From contig PBWY01000085.1 of assembly GCA_002727395.1 (NCBI GenBank), positions 1-10,724 of the forward strand: 10,724 nt of DNA. The letters are read 5' to 3'. The notes below the pieces were generated by a model. That model did not search any database. It saw only the letters and a list, made by a program, of their open reading frames with translations, and was not told the DNA's origin. This document shows positions 5,357 through 10,724 of this stretch, piece by piece. The stretch is from Rhodospirillales bacterium (lineage in GTDB: Bacteria; Pseudomonadota; Alphaproteobacteria; MPNO01; UBA2964). The position numbers and the translations under genes are program-made. How positions within the stretch are numbered: the first letter of the stretch is position 1; the number at the start of each line of letters is the position of its first letter.

Positions 5357-5478
5357 ATCACCCTCCTTTAAAATAATTGAAAATAGAATATCCTAGCAGT
5401 GTATTTAAAAACCAGCTTAACCACATTCCTTGCCAATCTTTTTTGATCACGTCAAAATCATATGATCAAACAATGCTT

Positions 5479-5483
5479 AGGAG
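5479..5483 (+). promoter_or_regulatory. ribosome binding site that sets the hydrolase start
   Basis: AGGAG lies 8 nt before GTG 5492, whereas the in-frame ATG at 5462 has no purine-rich site upstream. This favours initiation at GTG 5492. Confidence 0.6.
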
Positions 5484-5491
5484 AAAAAAGG

Positions 5492-6376
5492 GTGGCAGAT
5501 AAGAAAAGAAATGAAAAAATCTTTTTAAATTACACGCAAGAAGAACTCGACTGGCAATATGATCACAGTAAAAGGTTTCCAGATACCGGAATATTTCAAG
5601 AGGAACGTGGAAATGCGAGTAAGAGGGTTCGTGAAAAGATAGATGGAATCATTAACGTTCCATATGGAGATCATGAAGACGAAGTTGTTGATATTTTTCC
5701 TACAACGAAAAAAAAACTAGGACCGGTAATTGTATTTTTCCACGGGGGAGCGTGGACCCGAGGAAGTAAAAATGGATATAGCTTTCCAGCCGAACCCTTC
5801 ACTCGCAAAGGGGTCTCATGGGTTACGACTGAATTCACAAAGGTTCCAAATGGAACTTTAAGTAATCAGGTTAGACAAAACAGAGATGCCGTTGCTTGGG
5901 TTTATTCTAATGCTGACACCTATGGTTGGGACCGGAATAAGATTTACATAGCAGGTCATTCTTCGGGTGGACACATGTGTGGAATGGTTCTTATTACCGA
6001 TTGGCAAAGTCAATATGGCTTGCCTGTTGATCTTGTTAAAGGTGCAACAGCGATTAGTGGAATGTATGATCTAGAAGCTGTCTTTTTAAGTTATCGAAAT
6101 TCCTATTTAAATCTTAGTGTTGAAGATTGGCAGGAAAATAGCGCCATAAGACATGTACCTAAGACATCCACCTCTCCCCTGATCATCGGTTGTGCTGAAC
6201 ATGACACAGCTGAATTTCATCGTCAGCCAAAGAAATTTTTAGACGCTTGGAAAAAAGCTGGGCATAAGGGAGAATTCATAGAGTTAATGGATCGGCATCA
6301 TTTTACCGGAAGTATGTGTTTTGGAGAGGAGGAGCATCCATTATTTAAAAAAATGTGTGAAATGATTGGAGTTTAA
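5492..6376 (+). CDS. arylformamidase-like alpha/beta hydrolase
   Basis: From GTG 5492 the product has 294 residues (304 if ATG 5462 is used). It shows an alpha/beta-hydrolase fold with oxyanion motif FFHGGAW (82-88), nucleophile elbow GHSSG (155-159, Ser157), Asp238 in AEHDTAEFHRQ and His270 in DRHHF. The surroundings match animal-type kynurenine formamidase (AFMID) in particular: NVPYGDHEDEVVDIFP, GTLSNQVRQNRDAVAWVY, SGMYDLEAVF, LSVEDWQENSAI and EFHRQPKKF occur in that order. Such enzymes release formate from N-formylkynurenine, but bacterial relatives also hydrolyse other esters and amides, so the substrate is inferred. It has no signal peptide and is therefore cytoplasmic. It is divergent from the carbinolamine dehydratase/formyltransferase pair across a 135-bp spacer (105 bp if ATG 5462 is the start), hinting at linked regulation. 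Confidence 0.72.
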   Translation: MADKKRNEKIFLNYTQEELDWQYDHSKRFPDTGIFQEERGNASKRVREKIDGIINVPYGDHEDEVVDIFPTTKKKLGPVIVFFHGGAWTRGSKNGYSFPAEPFTRKGVSWVTTEFTKVPNGTLSNQVRQNRDAVAWVYSNADTYGWDRNKIYIAGHSSGGHMCGMVLITDWQSQYGLPVDLVKGATAISGMYDLEAVFLSYRNSYLNLSVEDWQENSAIRHVPKTSTSPLIIGCAEHDTAEFHRQPKKFLDAWKKAGHKGEFIELMDRHHFTGSMCFGEEEHPLFKKMCEMIGV

Positions 6377-6461
6377 AATAGACAACAACACAATCCTGCA
6401 CAATGTATGAGTTAATTGCCCGATTCGGGTGCCTATGGCACAAGAAGACACCGTAATATAC

Positions 6462-6467
6462 GGAAGG
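6462..6467 (+). promoter_or_regulatory. ribosome binding site that sets the transglycosylase start
   Basis: GGAAGG lies 9 nt before ATG 6477. Starting there puts the hydrophobic signal segment near the N-terminus; the upstream ATG 6429 lacks such a site and would add 16 polar residues before the signal. Confidence 0.6.
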
Positions 6468-6476
6468 GCGCACGTA

Positions 6477-7517
6477 ATGTTATTTAGTTGCGGGTTAAGA
6501 AAAGTCTCACAATTTCCCGCTAAAATTTCTCTGTGGGTTAGTTTATTTTGTTTATTTGCGCCCGTCGCTCAGAGCCAAAACCTCGATTATACTTCATGGC
6601 TTGAACAGGTGAAAACAGAGGCGCTAGAGCGCGGTATAAAACAGGAAATTATAAAATCGGTATTTAAAGGCGTTAAACCGATAAAACGAGTTCTTAAAAA
6701 AGATAGAAACCAGTCAGAATTCAAGCTTACTCTGGATATATATCTTCGACGTGTCGTCACAGAAAAAAATGTAAAAAGAGGAAAAGTGATGGCAAAAAGT
6801 CATCAGAAAACCCTCAAAATGGTTTATGAAAGGTATGGTGTAGCACCTCGGGTTATTCTTGCTATTTGGGGTATAGAAACAAGATTTGGACTAGTAAAAG
6901 CTAATATCCCACTAATACCTTCAATTGTAACTCTAGCCTATGACAAAAGACGATCAAAATATTTTCGGGCTCAGTTATTTTCTGTCCTAGAAATGTTAAA
7001 TCGGGGATACATAGAACAAACGAGTTTATTTGGCTCCTGGGCAGGAGCCATGGGACAACCACAATTTATGCCTTCAAGCTATTTAGCTTACGCTCAAGAT
7101 TTTGATGGCGATGGAAGAAGAGACATTTGGAATAGTGTCCCGGATGTCCTCGCTTCTATAGCAAATTACCTTGCCCAGCATCACTGGAGAAGAAATAGGA
7201 TATGGGGAAGAGAAATTAAGATTCCCATCAACTATTCTAAAAATCTTTATCCACTAAACCGTAGGGTAACAAGAGGATGCAGAGCCAAGGCTTCAGCACC
7301 TAAAAAATTAATAAACTGGCACCGAGAAGGTATAAGGATGGCAGATGGAAACCCCTTGCCCAAAGTAGATATATCAGGCGTCATTGTGCAACCAGATGGG
7401 ACCAAAGGGAGATCGTTTTTAACTTATAATAATTACGCGGCAATTTTGTCGTATAACTGTGCACACCTCTACGGAATTACCGTAGGAATATTTTCTGATT
7501 ACCTTGGTAAGAGATAA
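6477..7517 (+). CDS. lytic murein transglycosylase, MltB/SltB-like
   Basis: From ATG 6477 the product has 346 residues. A Sec signal (hydrophobic about 16-31, likely cut after VAQS) is followed by a helical segment and the family-3 lytic transglycosylase (MltB-type) core. The catalytic glutamate is E134 in WGIETRFG, the active-site loop is FGSWAGAMGQPQFMPSSY (185-202), and the Ca-binding-like loop is DFDGDGRRDIW. The enzyme cleaves the MurNAc-GlcNAc bond of peptidoglycan in the periplasm, forming 1,6-anhydro ends. There is no lipobox, so it is probably soluble, unlike E. coli MltB. The C-terminal region includes two cysteines and no separate peptidoglycan-binding domain that I can recognise. 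It heads an operon: rlpA starts 7 bp after its stop. Confidence 0.88.
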   Translation: MLFSCGLRKVSQFPAKISLWVSLFCLFAPVAQSQNLDYTSWLEQVKTEALERGIKQEIIKSVFKGVKPIKRVLKKDRNQSEFKLTLDIYLRRVVTEKNVKRGKVMAKSHQKTLKMVYERYGVAPRVILAIWGIETRFGLVKANIPLIPSIVTLAYDKRRSKYFRAQLFSVLEMLNRGYIEQTSLFGSWAGAMGQPQFMPSSYLAYAQDFDGDGRRDIWNSVPDVLASIANYLAQHHWRRNRIWGREIKIPINYSKNLYPLNRRVTRGCRAKASAPKKLINWHREGIRMADGNPLPKVDISGVIVQPDGTKGRSFLTYNNYAAILSYNCAHLYGITVGIFSDYLGKR

Positions 7518-7524
7518 AATATTT

Positions 7525-8445
7525 ATGTTCCGTAAGTTTATATTGTTATTACCCTTACTAATGTTGGTGGGTGCTTGCGCCGAGATCAAATTAGCAACGC
7601 ATACGGTAAAAAAAATTACCAATACGGTAACAAAAACAAGTAAAGGTACCTACAAAATTGGCAAGCCATATCAGATAAAGGGAATTTGGTATTATCCGGC
7701 AGTAAACTACGGATATGTAGAAAAAGGGGTAGCATCGTGGTACGGGCCCCAGTTTCACGGAAGAAAAACCGCCAATGGCGAAATATTCGATATGAACACG
7801 GTTTCGGCCGCACACCGGACACTTCCAATGCCAAGCATCGTTAGAGTAACTAATTTAGAAAACGGGCGGGCGATGAACATAAGGGTAAATGATCGCGGCC
7901 CGTTCGCAAAAAATAGAATAATTGATTTATCAAGAAGAGCCGCCCAGTTACTTGGCTTCAAACACGCAGGTACTGCCCTTGTAAAAGTGGAAATTATTGC
8001 CGATGAAAGTCGAAGAATAGCGATGCTCGCACAAAAAAATAAAACATTTTTTGCAAAGGGCAGGCGGGAAGACGTAAGAGTAGTAAAATTGGGAGGCAAA
8101 CAGAATGTAGGATCCCGTATCCATAAAAAGCCTCAACCGCAATCAAAAAAATTCATGAAAGACCTCGATCATAAAAATGCCACAAACGTAGTTACACTTG
8201 TTCCAATACCTAAAACCAAAAGAATTTTTGTACAGGCTGGTGCATTTGTTTATCGTGATCTTGCTGAAAAAATGCAAAAGTTACTAGATCCTCTTGGGCC
8301 AACGCGTGTAGTAGAGGCTATAATTGGGAAACGCCGTTATTTTAGGGTACAAGTTGGACCTGCGCCAAATGTAAAACAAGGTGATAAGTTGCTTAATGAA
8401 GTGATTGCTAGCGGATACCCCACTGCAAAACTTATCGTGGAATAA
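7525..8445 (+). CDS. rlpA: RlpA family septal ring lytic transglycosylase lipoprotein with SPOR domain
   Basis: ATG 7525 gives 306 residues; an in-frame TTG at 7504 would overlap mltB and displace the signal. The N-terminus MFRKFILLLPLLMLVGAC is a lipoprotein signal with the modified Cys at 18. The double-psi beta-barrel core (about 66-148) contains GVASWYGPQFHGRKTANGE, AAHRTLPMPSIVRV and RVNDRGPFAKNRIIDLS, where the NDRGPF aspartate is the key catalytic residue of the family. A basic linker leads to a C-terminal SPOR domain (about 233-306: IFVQAGAFVYRDLAEKM ... YFRVQVGPA) that binds denuded glycan at division sites. In Pseudomonas, RlpA cleaves stem-less glycan strands; that activity is plausible here. 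It is outer-membrane anchored and sits between a transglycosylase and a carboxypeptidase gene. Confidence 0.92.
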   Translation: MFRKFILLLPLLMLVGACAEIKLATHTVKKITNTVTKTSKGTYKIGKPYQIKGIWYYPAVNYGYVEKGVASWYGPQFHGRKTANGEIFDMNTVSAAHRTLPMPSIVRVTNLENGRAMNIRVNDRGPFAKNRIIDLSRRAAQLLGFKHAGTALVKVEIIADESRRIAMLAQKNKTFFAKGRREDVRVVKLGGKQNVGSRIHKKPQPQSKKFMKDLDHKNATNVVTLVPIPKTKRIFVQAGAFVYRDLAEKMQKLLDPLGPTRVVEAIIGKRRYFRVQVGPAPNVKQGDKLLNEVIASGYPTAKLIVE

Positions 8446-8499
8446 AAACAACTAAGTAAATTGATAATTGAACTAAACTGTGACCTCAAGAGGAAGTAA

Positions 8500-9639
8500 G
8501 TGTTAAATTTAAATTTTATTGCATCTGCAGTTATTATATTTCTGACAATATACCCCGATGAAATTACAGCAAAAAACATTCAGACTTCCGCACCAAACGT
8601 CATTCTTTATGATTTAACAACTAATACAACTTTAATAGATAAAAATTCTGATACTCCAATGCCTCCGGCATCAATGAGTAAATTAATGACGGTTTATATG
8701 GTTTTTGACCGTCTCAGGTCGGGAAGTTTAAATTTGGATGACAAGTTTTTGGTCAGTCGAAGAGCTTGGCGAAAAGGAGGCTCTAAAATGTTTGTTATGG
8801 TCAACAAACGTGTATCTGTTAAAGACCTTTTAAAAGGAATAATTGTACAGTCTGGTAACGATGCCTGTATCGTCATAGCTGAAGGCATATCGGGAACTGA
8901 AGAAGCTTTCGCTGATGCCATGACACGAAAGGCAAGAGAAATAGGACTTAAGAATAGTTCCTTTACGAATTCTACAGGTTGGCCAGACAAACACCACTAT
9001 ATGTCGGCAAGAGACATTGCAAAATTATCTGCAAAATTGATTCAAGAGTTTCCCGAATTGTATAAGCTATTTTCGGAAAAAGAGTATACTTTTGGGGGCA
9101 TCAAACAAGGCAATAGAAACCCTCTATTATATAACGATTTTGGAGCCGATGGTTTAAAAACCGGCTATACGCAGGTCTCAGGTTACGGGTTAGCTGCGTC
9201 TGCGGTCAGGAAGGGAAGAAGACTTTTACTCGTTATAAACGGCTTAACAAGTTCAAGAGCACGATCATCAGAAGCTGCCAGGCTTTTAGATTGGGGCTTT
9301 AGGGATACAGTAATATATCCATTGTTTAAAAAAGGCGAGGAAATAGAGAAAGCAGATGTTTGGCTTGGCAAACAAAAAAAGGTCTCCTTAGTTTTTGGAA
9401 AGCCTCTGATACTTACGTTAACTCGAAAGGCTCGACGCAGTTTAAAAGTGAAACTAAAATATGATAGCCCTATTCCTGCACCGATAAAGAAAGGGGATCA
9501 AGTAGGACTTATTTTTGTGGAGGCAGATAACCTGAATACTGTTAAAATTCCAGTTACTGTTGCTACCGAGATTCAGCAGCAAGGCAATCTTGGACGTTTG
9601 TCCACTGCATTTAAATACCTCCTATTTGGCAACAAATAA
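8500..9639 (+). CDS. dacA: D-alanyl-D-alanine carboxypeptidase (PBP5/6 type, peptidase S11)
   Basis: GTG 8500 follows AGAGGAAG (8489-8496) and gives 379 residues. A Sec signal (about 1-24, ending ITA) precedes the penicillin-binding catalytic domain, which has all three motifs: SMSK (58-61, nucleophile Ser58), SGN (118-120) and KTG (220-222). A PBP5-type C-terminal beta domain follows (about 275-355), then a short amphipathic end (LGRLSTAFKYLLFG) likely to attach the protein to the inner membrane. It removes the terminal D-Ala from peptidoglycan pentapeptides in the periplasm and so limits crosslinking. Length is usual for the family. It lies 54 bp after rlpA and 31 bp before tmk, as in many alphaproteobacterial genomes. 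The symbol is by family; dacC would also fit. Confidence 0.92.
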   Translation: MLNLNFIASAVIIFLTIYPDEITAKNIQTSAPNVILYDLTTNTTLIDKNSDTPMPPASMSKLMTVYMVFDRLRSGSLNLDDKFLVSRRAWRKGGSKMFVMVNKRVSVKDLLKGIIVQSGNDACIVIAEGISGTEEAFADAMTRKAREIGLKNSSFTNSTGWPDKHHYMSARDIAKLSAKLIQEFPELYKLFSEKEYTFGGIKQGNRNPLLYNDFGADGLKTGYTQVSGYGLAASAVRKGRRLLLVINGLTSSRARSSEAARLLDWGFRDTVIYPLFKKGEEIEKADVWLGKQKKVSLVFGKPLILTLTRKARRSLKVKLKYDSPIPAPIKKGDQVGLIFVEADNLNTVKIPVTVATEIQQQGNLGRLSTAFKYLLFGNK

Positions 9640-9670
9640 AATGAAACGCTATTAATAATTCATGAATTAA

Positions 9671-10321
9671 ATGACAAAAGGAGTTTTCATAACTTTTGAA
9701 GGAGGCGAGGGGACTGGAAAGTCTACGCAGTTACGCCTTCTAGAAAATCACCTAAAAAGTATCAATATTCCAGTGATTGCAACTCGAGAGCCTGGGGGTA
9801 CGTCGGCCGGTGAATTAATTCGGGAATTATTGGTGAATGGTAAAACTAACAGGTGGTCACCCTTAACAGAAACATTACTTCACTATGCCTCCCGTTACGA
9901 ACACATAACAAATTTGATCCAACCAGCTATTCTTTCCGGTCAATGGATACTTTGTGATAGATATACTGACTCAACCTTTGCTTACCAGGGGTTTGCTCAA
10001 GGTGTTGATCTGAAAATTATAAATCAACTAAATAAAATCATCACAAGCCAACTAAACCCAAACCTTACAATTATTCTTGATTTACCGATTGAAATTGGAC
10101 TCAAAAGAGCGGAGAAACGAGGGATTGGCGAAACTCGTTATGAAAAAATGGGGAGACCCTTTCACCAAACACTCCGCGAAGCATTCCTAGAAATTGCTAA
10201 TAATAATCCTGAACGTTGTGTCGTAATTAACGCTGATGAAAAAAAGGAGGTAATTTCAAATAGGATAATTAATCTAGTAAACGAGCGTTATAGATTATCT
10301 TACTCAGAAAAAGAAGGTTAG
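9671..10321 (+). CDS. tmk: thymidylate kinase (dTMP kinase)
   Basis: The 216-residue product is a full-length bacterial dTMP kinase. The P-loop GGEGTGKST is at 11-19, REPGGT at 39-44 binds the dTMP/Mg side, and the DRYTDSTFAYQG motif is at 96-107. ILDLP (135-139) is followed by a LID region with several arginines (146, 150, 156) and RYEKMG. It phosphorylates dTMP to dTDP with ATP in the cytoplasm. No clear ribosome site precedes ATG 9671; a short ATG-AAT-TAA lies just upstream at 9662, so translation may be coupled to dacA or be leaderless-like. holB begins within 10 bp of the stop, the usual tmk-holB pairing. Confidence 0.95.
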   Translation: MTKGVFITFEGGEGTGKSTQLRLLENHLKSINIPVIATREPGGTSAGELIRELLVNGKTNRWSPLTETLLHYASRYEHITNLIQPAILSGQWILCDRYTDSTFAYQGFAQGVDLKIINQLNKIITSQLNPNLTIILDLPIEIGLKRAEKRGIGETRYEKMGRPFHQTLREAFLEIANNNPERCVVINADEKKEVISNRIINLVNERYRLSYSEKEG

Positions 10322-10328
10322 CACAGTA

Positions 10329-10724
10329 TTGGACAATCAAATCATTTCGCTCCAACCAAGATTGAACCCTTTTCTCTTTGGGCACCAAACTGTTGAACAA
10401 ACATTTCTCACTTCTTGGAATTCCGGTCGTATGCCTCACGCTTTCCTTTTGAGCGGTCCTCAAGGGATAGGAAAAGCTACGCTAGCTTTCCGACTAGCGC
10501 GATTTGTTTTAGCAAGTAAAAGAGAGGAAAAGACGGGAATGAATCTTTTCGGGGACATCGAGGCTAACCTGGAAATGGATTGTGATGATCCAGTTTTCAA
10601 AAGAGTGGCTTCAGGAGGGCATGCGGACCTGATGACACTTGAACGTCCAGTCGATAAAGAGACAAACCGTCTTAAATCTTCAATCCCTATTGAAAGTGTT
10701 CGAACTGCAGGCGATTTTCTAAGA
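10329..10724 (+). CDS. holB: DNA polymerase III delta' subunit, N-terminal part
   Basis: The frame is open from TTG 10329 to the window edge (132 codons), so the gene is cut off at its 3' end. It reads NPFLFGHQTVEQTF, then SGRMPHAFLLSGPQGIGKAT (32-51), the typical start of the AAA+ clamp-loader subunit: GHxxxE, SGRxPHAxLLxGPxGIGKATLA. GPQGIGKAT holds the Walker A-like residues. The acidic insert after the first helices (residues about 65-90) and HADLMTLERP are usual in alphaproteobacterial HolB. It helps load the beta clamp during replication. There is no ATG near the start; AAGAAGG (10311-10317, inside tmk) lies 11 nt before the TTG, making TTG the best start. Confidence 0.9.
   Translation, partial: MDNQIISLQPRLNPFLFGHQTVEQTFLTSWNSGRMPHAFLLSGPQGIGKATLAFRLARFVLASKREEKTGMNLFGDIEANLEMDCDDPVFKRVASGGHADLMTLERPVDKETNRLKSSIPIESVRTAGDFLR

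Noticed and set aside
5462..5491. Upstream ATG for the formamidase-like gene
   Set aside because: No ribosome site precedes ATG 5462, whereas GTG 5492 has AGGAG at the proper distance; the added ten residues match nothing.
6411..6445. Small palindromes CCCGATTCGGG and GTGCCTATGGCAC before the transglycosylase gene
   Set aside because: Possible operator or terminator half-sites, but stems are only 5 bp, there is no T run, and nothing fixes a role.
6429..6476. Upstream ATG for the transglycosylase
   Set aside because: It places 16 polar residues ahead of the signal peptide and has no ribosome site; ATG 6477 has both in order.
7504..7524. TTG start for rlpA overlapping the transglycosylase end
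   Set aside because: It adds charged residues before the lipoprotein signal; ATG 7525 gives a normal signal with Cys18.

Overview
The window looks like the chromosome of an AT-rich, probably marine or free-living alphaproteobacterium. The main evidence is the + strand run of lytic murein transglycosylase, rlpA, dacA-type carboxypeptidase, tmk and holB, a gene order I know from Alphaproteobacteria. The low GC and long, gene-poor AT-rich spacers fit a marine low-GC lineage. This assignment rests on gene order and general protein resemblance, not on a search.

Layout. (1) Positions 1-89, minus strand: an intact tRNA-Ser(UGA). (2) About 53-2872: a decayed integrated element. The 5' half of the tRNA-Ser gene, starting exactly at the anticodon, and about 75 bp of its upstream leader recur as a diverged, gapless direct repeat at 2762-2872. 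Just inside the tRNA end lies a tyrosine-recombinase (integrase) pseudogene readable in three frames. It runs into a frameshifted Sel1-like repeat fragment, with no recognisable catalytic domain. Between the two repeats there are also an isoprenylcysteine-methyltransferase-like membrane protein, a SnoaL/NTF2-like protein, a 33-residue membrane microprotein and a Lys-rich, Cys-ended reading frame with a stop at codon 2. (3) 2873-3978: a secreted protein of unknown function (minus), a 97-bp inverted-repeat structure, and a small protein with a DUF4177-like start (plus). (4) 4029-6376: a formyl/pterin group. A minus-strand pair encodes pterin-4a-carbinolamine dehydratase and a stand-alone formyltransferase resembling the hydrolase domain of 10-formyltetrahydrofolate dehydrogenase. 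Divergent from it is an arylformamidase-like alpha/beta hydrolase. (5) 6477-10724: the cell-wall and replication operon, with mltB-like and rlpA (glycan strands), dacA-type (peptide stems), tmk (dTTP supply) and the first part of holB (clamp loader), which runs off the end.

The strongest non-routine signal is the tRNA-Ser 5'-half duplication with its crossover at the anticodon loop. It implies that the resident tRNA gene now uses a 5' half and promoter brought in by the element, while the original 5' half is decaying 2.7 kb away. The predicted -35 and -10 boxes are identical in the two leaders while most sequence around them differs. Secondary points are the inverted-repeat element at 3453-3549, the two small genes around 1888-2425, and the formyl/pterin gene cluster. 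I saw no CRISPR array, no complete insertion sequence and no recognisable defence or secretion system.
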